Positions 52,605 to 60,703 of a DNA stretch of 64,000 nucleotides are shown here, in pieces; the first letter of the stretch is position 1; each line of letters opens with the position of its first letter. The notes under the pieces are model-generated. The model was not told where the DNA came from. It made no database searches and was given only the letters and a program-made list of their open reading frames with translations. The stretch lies in contig NZ_OZ209244.1 in NCBI RefSeq assembly GCF_964642095.1, forward strand, positions 2,785,699 to 2,849,698, given 5' to 3'. The translations under genes and the position numbers were made by a program. The stretch is from Fretibacterium fastidiosum (GTDB lineage: Bacteria; Synergistota; Synergistia; Synergistales; Aminobacteriaceae).

Positions 52605-53310
52605 AAGCCTCCCCGAAGGGGAGAGCTGCCCCGCAGGGGCTGGGACTGACGGCCCGTGAGCGTCAGCGAACGGCTGCCGGAAGGCTCCCCGAAGGGGAGG
52701 GGTTGTTGTTGAACCTGAGGATCAACCCCTCCGGCCCTTCGGGCCACCTCCCCTTTTAGGGGAGGCAAAGTTTTGGCCCCCCTGCAAGGGGGGCTGCCCC
52801 GAAGGGGCTGGGGGGTGTTGAGCCTGAGAAACAACCCCTCCGGTTCGCTGACGCGAACCACCTCCCCTTTCAGGGGAGGCGAAAAGAAGCGGCGCGTTTT
52901 CAGGCCCCCGGTTTATTAGGCTCCCCCAAGGGAGGAGCCTAGGGGCGGCGAGTGTTTTTCCTAAGACGTGCCTGTCTGACATTCCCCGCCAACGCCTCCA
53001 CAAGGCAATCCATTGCCTTGCTTCGCCCTCAGCCGACCGACCGGCCGCCGCAATCCTCCCGAAAGATCGGCTTGTGTGAGGCCGGTCGTCTGGCCGAGCT
53101 GCGGAAGTCCCCCGGACTTCCTTCGCCCTCAGCCGACCGACCGGCCGCCGCAATCCTCCCGAAAGATCGGCTTGCGTGAGGCCGGTCGTCTGGCCGAGCT
53201 GCGGAAGTCCCCCGGACTTCCTTCGCCCTCAGCCGACCGACCGGCCGCCGCAATCCTCCCGAAAGATCGGCTTGCGTGAGGCCGGTCGTCTGGCCGAACC
53301 CCTCCGCCGC
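52605..53310. repeat. Hairpin-module repeat cluster 13 (inverted) with 100-base tandem array
   Basis: The modules lie in the opposite orientation to most clusters. Units start at 53021, 53121 and 53221 (period 100) and combine module R with a Q variant having arms GACCGGCC/GGCCGGTC and a different inner part (GATCGGCTTG). A P variant at 52847 has GGTTCGC-TGAC-GCGAACC. S is at 52950-53020. Confidence 0.88.
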
Positions 53311-53312
53311 CC

Positions 53313-54098
53313 TCAACGCTCCAGGCGAAAGCTGACGGGCACCCGGGCGCGTATCCGTCCGGGGTGGTCGAACCGCCAGGTCCGCACCGCGCGCAGCGCG
53401 GCCTCGTCCAGCCGGGGGTACCCGCTCCCGTGCTCCACCTGCGCGTCGGTCACGCGCCCCGACTGGATGGTGATGAGGATCGTCAGACGCCCCTCCTCCC
53501 GACGTTTGCGCGAGAAGAGCGGGTACTCCGGCGGCGTCCTGGAGAGAATCCTGAGCGTCCCCACGTCCACGGGGCCCGTCTCGGCCCCCGGACCGGAGGA
53601 CGTGCCCTCGCCGCTCCCCACAGTGCCGCTCCGCCCGCCTCCGAGGCCGGAGCCTCCGGCGTTCGGCAGAGGGGCCCGACCCCGCACTACGGTCGGGGCC
53701 TCGCTTGGCGCTTCACGCACCGCGGGGTTGGCAACGGGTTGAGGCTGGGGTTCGAGCTTCGCTTTGGGAACTGGTTTGCGCTGCGGTTTGGGGCTCTGTT
53801 GCGTTTTTTTCGCAGGGGCAGTTTTTCTCCGTGGATCGATCTCTCTTTTGGGTTCGTCCTTCCGGAGCGGGGCGGATGGCGGGGACAGAAGATCGGTCCA
53901 CACCTCGTTCCCCCGGTCGCCGCCCCCGACCGGGTGGGGCGGGCCAGGGACGCGCGCCGGCCGGAGCAGGGTGAGCCTCATGGCGGGACGGGACTCGGTG
54001 ACGTTCAGGCCGATGGGAAGGAGAAAGAGCACCGCGTGGAAGGCCAAGCTGAGGGCTGCGGGAAGCGCCCACCGACGGATATCTGAGCAGCGACTCAT
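53313..54098 (-). CDS. tonB: TonB energy-transducing protein
   Basis: 261 residues from ATG at 54098, overlapping the exbD stop as ATGA. One N-terminal membrane segment (about 13-30), a Pro/Lys-rich periplasmic spacer (PKPQRKPVPKAKLEPQPQP), and a C-terminal TonB domain: PEYPLFSRKRREEGRLTILI, SGYPRLDEAALRAVRTWRF, ending VPVSFRLER. It would couple the proton gradient from ExbBD to the TonB-dependent receptor at 50241. Confidence 0.92.
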   Translation of the reverse strand: MSRCSDIRRWALPAALSLAFHAVLFLLPIGLNVTESRPAMRLTLLRPARVPGPPHPVGGGDRGNEVWTDLLSPPSAPLRKDEPKREIDPRRKTAPAKKTQQSPKPQRKPVPKAKLEPQPQPVANPAVREAPSEAPTVVRGRAPLPNAGGSGLGGGRSGTVGSGEGTSSGPGAETGPVDVGTLRILSRTPPEYPLFSRKRREEGRLTILITIQSGRVTDAQVEHGSGYPRLDEAALRAVRTWRFDHPGRIRARVPVSFRLER

Positions 54099-54487
54099 GG
54101 CACTGCGACGCCCCGAAGGGCCAGGCCCGCGCGGTCCAGCCCCTCGTGCCGAAGGAGCTCCAGGAGCTCCGCGACCGCCCCGTAGGGAGCCGCACGGTCG
54201 CCCGCCAGCAGGACGTCCCGGCTCTCGGCCACGGCGCGGGCCGCCAGGGTGGGCACGTCCGCACTCGCAGCCGGGGTCCCGTCCCAGAGGACCGTGCCGT
54301 CCGCTTTCACCGAGACCAGCAAGGTCCTGTCCTCCCTCGGCGGAGTTCCCTCCCCCCGGGGCAGGTCCACCTCCACCCGCCCCTGCACGAAGCTCGTCGT
54401 CAGGACGAAGAAGATGATGAGCATGAAGAGCACGTCGATCAGGGGAGTGATGTCCAGGTCCACCTTCCTGCGGGGCCGAGTCCTCAT
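54095..54487 (-). CDS. exbD: Biopolymer transport protein ExbD
   Basis: 130 residues. DITPLIDVLFMLIIFFVL is the single membrane helix with the proton-carrying Asp (17 in MRTRPRRKVDLDITPLID). A periplasmic domain follows. Overlaps exbB (4 bases) and tonB (ATGA), so the three are translated together. Confidence 0.93.
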   Translation of the reverse strand: MRTRPRRKVDLDITPLIDVLFMLIIFFVLTTSFVQGRVEVDLPRGEGTPPREDRTLLVSVKADGTVLWDGTPAASADVPTLAARAVAESRDVLLAGDRAAPYGAVAELLELLRHEGLDRAGLALRGVAVP

Positions 54488-55107
54488 GACTCGGGACGCC
54501 CCGCTTCACGGACGGCGCGCTCGCGAAGCAGAAAGTCCACCCCGCGCTCCAGCGTCTCCGCCTGGGAATCGACGGCCCCCTGAAGCAGACTGTGGGCTAG
54601 CACCATCGGGATCGCGGCAACCAGCCCCGCAACGGTGGTGAAGAGCGCCTTCCAGATTCCCCCGGTCACGGCGATCGCGTCGACGGCCCCACCCTGGTGG
54701 AGCGACCGGAACATCTCCACCATGCCCAGCACGGTGCCCAGCAACCCCAGAAGCGGCGCCACACGGGCCGTTACCTCCAGCACTGGCAGATGCCGCTCCC
54801 ATCGGTAGAGCTCCCGCCGAATCCGACGCTCGGCCAAGAGCCTCACGGTCTCGTCCGGCAGCTCCCAACACGAGAACACCGCTGCAAAGAGCCGATGGAG
54901 TGAGCTGTTTCCCGCTTCGGCAAGGGCCAGGGCGGTTTGCAGGTCCCCGTCACGCAAAGCCCGGCCCAGCCCGACCTCCAGCCTTCCAGGGTCCGTCCGG
55001 CTGCGGGTGAAGAAGAAAAGCCTCTCCAGGACGACGGCCAACGCGACGAACGAGAGCAGGGCGATGATCCACATGATGCCGCCACCGGCCCGCATATACT
55101 CCAGCAT
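54484..55107 (-). CDS. exbB: Biopolymer transport protein ExbB (MotA/TolQ/ExbB family)
   Basis: 207 residues from ATG at 55107 (MLEYMRAGGGIMW), with GGAGGTGG upstream; the longer frame enters repeat DNA. Three membrane segments; LPVLEVTARVAPLLGLLGTVLGMVEMF and the later GLVAAIPMVLAHSLLQ are the family core. Forms the proton channel with ExbD. Confidence 0.92.
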   Translation of the reverse strand: MLEYMRAGGGIMWIIALLSFVALAVVLERLFFFTRSRTDPGRLEVGLGRALRDGDLQTALALAEAGNSSLHRLFAAVFSCWELPDETVRLLAERRIRRELYRWERHLPVLEVTARVAPLLGLLGTVLGMVEMFRSLHQGGAVDAIAVTGGIWKALFTTVAGLVAAIPMVLAHSLLQGAVDSQAETLERGVDFLLRERAVREAGRPES

Positions 55108-55156
55108 AAGTCCACCTCCGAAAATCCCCTGGAGAATCCAATCGTCCCACGCCCCC

Positions 55157-55323
55157 CTTACAAAGGGGCCTTTCGCCTCCCCTGAAAGGGGAGGTGCCGC
55201 CAAAGGCGGCGGAGGGGTTATCCTTCACGCTCAGCAACACCCCCCAGCCCCTCCGGGGCAGCCCCCCTTGCAGGGGGGCCAATGCGCCACTTGCTTTCGC
55301 CTCCCCTGGAAGGGGGGCCGAAA
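55157..55323. repeat. Hairpin-module repeat cluster 14
   Basis: Modules P (GCCGCC/GGCGGC), U and P between the exbB ribosome site and the permease stop. It splits an otherwise tightly packed operon, so it is probably a later insertion. Confidence 0.78.
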
Positions 55324-56310
55324 TCACCTTTCATGCCGTTCACGTCTCAGCAGGAGCCACAGGAAGAAAGAGGCTCCCATGCAGGAAGTGAGGACACCGA
55401 CGGGGATTTCTGCAGGAGCCCAGAGCGTTCGGGCAGCGGTGTCGCACGCCACCAGAAACGCCCCTCCGAACAGCGCCGAGGCGACGACGAGCGTCCGATG
55501 GACGGGGCCGACGAGACGGCGACAGATATGGGGCCCCATGAGCCCGATGAACCCGACGGGGCCGCACGCCGACACACTGGCAGCCACGGCCAGAGAGACC
55601 CCGACGAACAACCCGATCCTCAATCGCTTCACGGACACGCCGCGACTCTCGGCCAGTTCCTCCCCACAGAGGAAGAGGTCCAGCTCCGGCGCACAAAACA
55701 CGGCCACCGCAAGGATAAACAGCAACGCAGGCAGTGTGGTCCACAGCGTTCCAAAACCCACCGCCTGAACGCTGCCCATGGTCCAGCGCGCCATCCTGAA
55801 GGTGTCCACATAGTTGCCCGTATACTGAACGATCAGCGTGAGGCTGCTGAAGAGAAAGCTGACGGCGATGCCGGACAGGAGCAGAGAAGACGTGCTCCTG
55901 CGCCTCCAGGACCCGGCGGCGCAGACCACGATCGTCGCCACCCCCGCCCCCAAAAAGGCCGGAACGGAGAGCCCGGACTGCCCAGAAAGGAGGGAGACGG
56001 TCAGCCCCAGCCGGATGGAGAGCACGGCGCCGAAGGCCGCCCCGGTCGAGACCCCCAGCATGTCCGGCGAGGCCAGGGGGTTCCGGAACAGGGCCTGGAA
56101 CACCGCGCCGCAGACGCCGAGTGTGGCCCCCGTCACCCAGGCCAGACAGACCCTCGGCAGCCGAAGCTCCCAGAATATCCTGTGCCCCTGCCCTTCTCCC
56201 GGCCAGATGTCCCGCCAGGAGAGCGCGTGCATCCCCACCAGGGGCGCGACGACGAGGACTGCGGCGGACAGGGAGAACAGGACGAAGAGGGCTGACCTGC
56301 GTCCTCTCAT
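55324..56310 (-). CDS. btuC: FecCD/BtuC-type ABC transporter permease
   Basis: 328 residues from ATG at 56310 (MRGRRSALFVL), overlapping the ATPase stop as ATGA. About ten membrane segments; LRLPRVCLAWVTGATLGVCGAVFQALFRNPLASPDMLGVSTGA and GPVGFIGLMGPHICRRLVGP are the family hallmarks. Imports a corrinoid or siderophore; B12 is favoured by the riboswitch-controlled receptor nearby. Confidence 0.85.
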   Translation of the reverse strand: MRGRRSALFVLFSLSAAVLVVAPLVGMHALSWRDIWPGEGQGHRIFWELRLPRVCLAWVTGATLGVCGAVFQALFRNPLASPDMLGVSTGAAFGAVLSIRLGLTVSLLSGQSGLSVPAFLGAGVATIVVCAAGSWRRRSTSSLLLSGIAVSFLFSSLTLIVQYTGNYVDTFRMARWTMGSVQAVGFGTLWTTLPALLFILAVAVFCAPELDLFLCGEELAESRGVSVKRLRIGLFVGVSLAVAASVSACGPVGFIGLMGPHICRRLVGPVHRTLVVASALFGGAFLVACDTAARTLWAPAEIPVGVLTSCMGASFFLWLLLRRERHER

Positions 56311-57098
56311 CGCAGCATCCGGGCCGGGGCGACGAAGGGGATCGTCTGCCCCGCCCCCAAAAAGGAGTGAAAATCCGTCCCGAAGACCTCCCCCAGGATG
56401 GACGCGTCCCAAAAATCCCGGCTCGGCCCCTCATGGCATATTTTTCCGTCCCGGAGCGCCAGCACGCGGCCCGCCGCGGAGAGGGCAGCGTTGACGTCGT
56501 GGGTGACCATCAGGATCGTAACGTCCCGCTCCCCGCCGATCCGCTCCATCAACTCCAGGATCTCCGCCTGATGCAGATAATCCAGGGAGTTCAGCGGCTC
56601 GTCCAGAAAGAGCACGTCCGTCCCCTGCGCCAGGGCCGCGGCGATGAAGGCCCGTTGACGCTCGCCACCGCTCAACGCGCCCATGGGACGCGGGGCAAAC
56701 GCTTCCGCTCCAGCCACGTAGAGCGCCTCGCTCACGGCCCGCTCGTCCTCCCGCGTCCAGCCGGAGAAGGCGTCCCGCCAGGGGAACCGCGACATCCGGA
56801 CGAACTCCTCCACTGTGAAGCTCCAATCCCCTTCCCCGCTCTGGTGGACCCAGGCGATGCGTCGGGCGATCGCCCTGGCCGACAGGGAGACGACCGGACG
56901 CCCCTCGAGGAGCACCACCCCGGAGAAGCTCCGGCAGAGCCCGCCGAGGCAGCGCAGCAGGCTGCTCTTGCCCGCTCCATTAGGCCCTACGATCGCCACG
57001 AAGTCCCCCCGTCGGACCGAAAAGTTGAGCCCGTCCAGAATACGCCGGCCTCCCAGCGTCAAAGTGAGGCCGCGGACCTCGAAGAGCGGCGGATTCAT
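56307..57098 (-). CDS. btuD: ABC transporter ATP-binding protein, BtuD/FepC type
   Basis: 263 residues: Walker A GPNGAGKS, LSGGERQRAFIAAALAQ signature, DVLFLDEPLNSLD Walker B, VTHDV switch. Placed between the binding protein (21 bases upstream) and permease. A copy of its 3' end joined to the permease start also exists at 60563-60655. Confidence 0.87.
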   Translation of the reverse strand: MNPPLFEVRGLTLTLGGRRILDGLNFSVRRGDFVAIVGPNGAGKSSLLRCLGGLCRSFSGVVLLEGRPVVSLSARAIARRIAWVHQSGEGDWSFTVEEFVRMSRFPWRDAFSGWTREDERAVSEALYVAGAEAFAPRPMGALSGGERQRAFIAAALAQGTDVLFLDEPLNSLDYLHQAEILELMERIGGERDVTILMVTHDVNAALSAAGRVLALRDGKICHEGPSRDFWDASILGEVFGTDFHSFLGAGQTIPFVAPARMLR

Positions 57099-57119
57099 CG
57101 AGGCAGGGCTAAGGAGGAA

Positions 57120-58052
57120 CTAGCGGGCCGCAGGGGCCTGGTCATCGGACAATGCCCCGGGATGGATGCAGCGCGCGAAGGCCTCGACGATCTGAGGGAT
57201 TCGAGGCCCCGGACGGAGGAGGAAGGTCCCCCTCAGGATGTGGACCCTGCCCTCCCGAACGGCCCTGACGTCTGAGAGACGCAGCCACGGCGCCATGAGG
57301 TGTTCGGAGCTGAACACCCTGTCGGGGTCGGCCGCGTCGGGGGCATGGTAATAGGACTGATCGCCCACCAGGTCGAGGATGACCTCCGGGTCGATCTTCA
57401 GGACCCCCTCCTGGGATATCTTCACGTAGGAGGGGCCTTCCTCCACGGCGTTGACTCCGCCGGCCATTCGAATCAGTTCGTTATAGAAGTTGCCGGACGG
57501 CCCCGCAACGTAGAGGGTCTCAAGATAGTCCAGCGTGAGCTCCCGTGAAACGGAGAGCAGCACCCTCGGTCGGGGGAGGTCCTTCAGCCGGGACGCCAGT
57601 GCGTCCAGACGGCTCCGAATCTCTGCCACCCTGGCCTCGGCCCGGTCCTGCACCCCACAGAGCTCTCCCAGCTCCAGGATTCCCCTGCAGATGTCCTCCG
57701 TCGACTCCTGGCTCAAAATGTAGTAGGGGATGCCCAGGGCCTCCAGCTTGGGAGCCAGCTCCTGACGGTGAAGGTCCTGAAGCACCAGAAGGTCCGCGCT
57801 CATGACGACCAGGCTCTCCAGGTTGACCTCCGTGAAGCCCCCGGCCTTCGGCTTCAGCTTCGCCTCCGGCGGGTAGTCGCAGAACTCCGTGACCCCGGCG
57901 ATGCGGTCCTCCAATCCAAGGTCAAAAAGAATCTCCGTCCCGACCGGCGACAGGGAGACGATTCGGGCCGGAGCGGCTGCCGCAGCGGCAGCAAACAGGA
58001 GCAACAACGACAGGGCAACGCAAAAATGCCGACGAACGCGCGTCAGGAACAT
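57120..58052 (-). CDS. btuF: Corrinoid/siderophore ABC binding protein, BtuF-like
   Basis: 310 residues; GAGGGGATTTC before ATG at 58052. Signal peptide (about 1-27), then ARIVSLSPVGTEILFDLGLE and GVTEFCDYPPEAKLKPKAGG, VVMSADLLVLQDLHR, typical of BtuF-type class III binding proteins with a helical backbone. First gene of the btuFDC-exbBD-tonB run. No riboswitch is seen in 58053-58200, so only the receptor is clearly B12-controlled. Ligand B12 versus iron-siderophore is not settled by sequence alone. Confidence 0.82.
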   Translation of the reverse strand: MFLTRVRRHFCVALSLLLLFAAAAAAAPARIVSLSPVGTEILFDLGLEDRIAGVTEFCDYPPEAKLKPKAGGFTEVNLESLVVMSADLLVLQDLHRQELAPKLEALGIPYYILSQESTEDICRGILELGELCGVQDRAEARVAEIRSRLDALASRLKDLPRPRVLLSVSRELTLDYLETLYVAGPSGNFYNELIRMAGGVNAVEEGPSYVKISQEGVLKIDPEVILDLVGDQSYYHAPDAADPDRVFSSEHLMAPWLRLSDVRAVREGRVHILRGTFLLRPGPRIPQIVEAFARCIHPGALSDDQAPAAR

Positions 58053-58104
58053 GAAATCCCCTCCCTCGATTTTTGCCGGGGACGTCCGCTCTGCCCCCGT
58101 TCAG

Positions 58105-58160
58105 GACAGCGGCAGCCCCTCGCTGAAGGACCACGCCGTGTCGCAGGCAGCCTTACGCCC
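58105..58160 (-). pseudogene. Fragment of WG-repeat gene
   Basis: About 50 bases (GCAGCCCCTCGCTGAAGG to GTCGCAGGCAGCCTT) closely match part of the WG-repeat gene near 61195-61250. Too short to code for anything; a stray duplicate. Confidence 0.65.
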
Positions 58161-58163
58161 CAC

Positions 58164-58220
58164 CTTAAATTAAAGGTCGTTCCACTTCCTGTTCTATTCT
58201 ACCTCATAACGCGCAGCACG
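58164..58220. repeat. Duplicated upstream element, copy 1
   Basis: TTAAATTAAAGGTCGTTCC to CATAACGCGCAGCACG also occurs at 63803-63862. On the minus strand it contains TAGAAT and precedes btuF here and capA there. Confidence 0.8.
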
Positions 58221-58835
58221 AGGGGAGGTGGTCCGAAGGGCCGGAGGGCAGCCAGACGACACGACTTACGGACGCCGATAGGCGGTCGGCGTCGTGTCGG
58301 TCGGCTGAGGGCAAAGGAAGTCCGGGGGACTTCCGCAGCTCGGCCAGACGACGCAGCTTATGCAATCGCGTCAGCGATTGCAGCGCTGCGTTGGTCGGCT
58401 GTGCCGAAGCAAGGCAATGGATTGCCTTGTGGAGGCGTTGGCGGGGAATGTCAGACAGGCGCGTCTTATGAAAAACACTCGCCGTCCCTACCCCCCTCCC
58501 CTTCGGGGAGCCTTCCGGCTGCCGTTCGCTATCGATCACGGGCCGTCAGTCCCCCACTTCGGGGAGCCTTCCGGCAGCCGTTCGCTGACGCTCACGGGCC
58601 GTCAGTCCCAGCCCCTGCGGGGCCAAAACAACCCCTCAGTCTCGCCCTTGCAGGGCTCGCCAGCTCCCCTTCCAGGGGAGCCTAATAAACCGGGGGCCTG
58701 AAAACGCGCCCTTCTTTTTGCCTCCCCTGCAAGGGGAGGTGGCCTGAAGGGCCGGAGGGGTCGCTTCTCACGCCCCCAACAACCCCCCAGCCCCTTACGG
58801 GGCAGCCCCCCTTTCAGGGGAGCCAAAACCTTCGT
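58221..58835. repeat. Hairpin-module repeat cluster 15
   Basis: Modules P, Q (GACACGAC), R, Q variant (GACGCAGC), S, T twice, U, P, U. Same order as cluster 1, over 600 bases. Confidence 0.85.
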
Positions 58836-58880
58836 GGAGGGGTGGGGCCGGGCGCAGATCTTCCGCGTCTCGCCCACAAA
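58836..58880 (-). pseudogene. Fragment of a family B1 Synergist-CTERM gene
   Basis: Minus strand FVGETRKICARPHPS matches MLVGETRKIRARPYPS of the B1 gene at 29984. Fragment without start or stop. Confidence 0.6.
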
Positions 58881-58954
58881 CGACGACTGGCTTGACCCTC
58901 AGTAAAGCCGTCGCACCCTTTGGATTTGGGTCCTCCTTCCTTACTTTACAGCAC

Positions 58955-58983
58955 TTTACAGCCACAGGACATAACTGTACAAT
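58955..58983 (+). promoter_or_regulatory. Promoter of the NADH oxidase-like gene
   Basis: TTTACA, 17-base spacer, TACAAT on the plus strand; start codon 37 bases further on. Confidence 0.85.
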
Positions 58984-59019
58984 AAAAAAATCTGAAAAAC
59001 ACACCCGGAGGAGGAACGG

Positions 59020-60363
59020 ATGATGAAGGTTGTGGTTTTGGGCTGCACGCACGCCGGCACGGCGGCGGTGTTGAACACCGTGGCGCTGCACAAGGACGCG
59101 CAGGTCACGGTCTATGAGAGGAACGACAATATTTCCTTCCTGTCGTGCGGCATCGCGCTGCACGTTCAGGGGTTGGTGAAGGACCCCGCCGGTCTGTTCT
59201 ACTGCTCGCCGGAGAAGCTTGCGGAGCTCGGCGTCACGACCCGCATGGAGCACGAGGTCACGGAGGTCGACCTGGCGGGGAAAAAATTGAAGGTCCGCGA
59301 CCTGAGATCGGGCAGGGAGTTCGAGGATACCTACGACAAGCTGATCGTCACGGCGGGTTCCTGGCCCGTCGAGCCGCCCATCGAGAACGCGAAGCTGGAG
59401 AATGTGATGCTTTGCAAGAATTACACGCACGCCATGGAGATCGTGAAGCGGTGCGCGTCCGCACGCAAGGTCGCGATCATCGGCGCGGGATACATCGGCA
59501 CGGAGCTGGTGGAGGCCTTCGAGACCCAGGGCAAGTCCGTGACCTTCATCGACCAGATGTCCCAGGTGCTGCCGCGCTACCTGGACCCCGACGTGATCGA
59601 CGTGATCGAGAAGCTTTACGTCGAGAAGGGCGTGACGCTGGCCTTCGGCCGGACCGTCAAGAAGTTCGTGGACGACGGGCACGGAAAGGTGGCCAAGGTC
59701 GTCACGACGGATGGGGAGTTCGACGCGGACCTGGCGATCCTGTGCGTGGGCTTCCGCCCCCTGACGGCGCTCTTCAAGGGCAAGCTGGAGATGCTTCCCA
59801 ACGGGGCCATCCGGGTGGACGAGTACATGCGCACCTCGCACCCCGACATCTTCGCGGCCGGGGACTGCTGCGCGGTCTACAACAACGCCTCCCGGCAGTA
59901 CGGCTACATCCCGCTGGCCACCAACGCCGTCCGTATGGGGACGCTCGCCGCGCGGAACCTCAAAGCGCCCACGACCAGGCATCGGGGCACTCAGGGGACC
60001 TCCGGCATCAAGATTTACGAGTGGAACATCGCCAGCACGGGGCTGACCGAGCTGGTGGCCAGGGAGCTGGGGATCGACTACGCGGTCTCCGTCCTGAAGG
60101 ACAACTACCGGCCGGAGTTCATGCCCACCACGGAGCCCTTCTACCTCAAGCTGGTCTACGACCGGAAGACGATGCGTATCCTGGGGGCGCAGGTGCGCTC
60201 GAAGGAGGACCTCACCCAGTCGATCAACACGCTGTCCGTCTGCATCCAGAACGAAATGACGGTGGAGGATCTGGCCTTTACGGACTTTTTCTTCCAGCCG
60301 CACTACAACAAACCGTGGAACTACCTCAACTCGGTGGCGCTTCAGGCCCTGCCGCCGGTTTGA
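59020..60363 (+). CDS. NADH oxidase / CoA-disulfide reductase-like flavoprotein
   Basis: 447 residues; GGAGGAGG before ATG at 59020 (a second ATG follows directly). FAD-binding GCTHAGTAAV near 8-17, redox Cys43 in SFLSCG, NAD-binding IIGAGYIGTEL near 155, second FAD motif HPDIFAAGDCCAV. The single active Cys is that of water-forming NADH oxidase and related CoA-disulfide or persulfide reductases. In an anaerobe it most likely detoxifies oxygen. Cytoplasmic, monocistronic. Confidence 0.9.
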   Translation: MMKVVVLGCTHAGTAAVLNTVALHKDAQVTVYERNDNISFLSCGIALHVQGLVKDPAGLFYCSPEKLAELGVTTRMEHEVTEVDLAGKKLKVRDLRSGREFEDTYDKLIVTAGSWPVEPPIENAKLENVMLCKNYTHAMEIVKRCASARKVAIIGAGYIGTELVEAFETQGKSVTFIDQMSQVLPRYLDPDVIDVIEKLYVEKGVTLAFGRTVKKFVDDGHGKVAKVVTTDGEFDADLAILCVGFRPLTALFKGKLEMLPNGAIRVDEYMRTSHPDIFAAGDCCAVYNNASRQYGYIPLATNAVRMGTLAARNLKAPTTRHRGTQGTSGIKIYEWNIASTGLTELVARELGIDYAVSVLKDNYRPEFMPTTEPFYLKLVYDRKTMRILGAQVRSKEDLTQSINTLSVCIQNEMTVEDLAFTDFFFQPHYNKPWNYLNSVALQALPPV

Positions 60364-60426
60364 GGACGCGGAATGCCGAAAGAAGAAAAAAGAACAGAAA
60401 AAATCCTCAAACGCATAAGGGATACA

Positions 60427-60460
60427 ACAAAAGCGCCTCGATTTTTCAGGGCGCTTTTGT
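60427..60460 (+). terminator. Terminator of the NADH oxidase-like gene
   Basis: ACAAAAGCGCC-TCGATTTTTCAG-GGCGCTTTTGT: nine or more paired bases followed by T-rich sequence, 65 bases after the stop. Confidence 0.8.
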
Positions 60461-60562
60461 GCGTTTCATTCGATTTTCGATTGCCGTTTGCACGCCACGT
60501 TTGTGAAGCGCTTGCGAGTGTGGAGGGCAGGCTTTACGTGGCGAGGTTGCAGAAAAACGCGG

Positions 60563-60655
60563 CGCGACGACGAGGACTGCGGCGGACAGGAAAAACAGGA
60601 CGAAGAGGGCTGACCTGCACCCTCTCATCGCAGCGTTCGGGCCGCCGCGGCGCGA
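60563..60655 (-). pseudogene. Duplicate of the btuD end / btuC start junction
   Basis: CGCGACGACGAGGACTGCGG to CTCATCGCAGCGTTCGGGCC matches 56247-56335 with few changes. It contains the ATG and first codons of the permease (MRGCRSALFVLF) and the ATPase end, without the rest. The remainder of 60364-60703 has no gene. Confidence 0.8.
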
Positions 60656-60703
60656 ATTCCACGGTGCTTGTCCTTTGGATCAACGTGCCTCCCGGCGACA
60701 ACG

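Noticed and set aside
53021..53310. Second CRISPR-like array
   Set aside because: 100-base head-to-tail units with no spacers; built from the same hairpin modules as other clusters.
58053..58200. Second cobalamin riboswitch upstream of btuF
   Set aside because: No GCCACTG or CCAGGAGACC-type conserved boxes are present.
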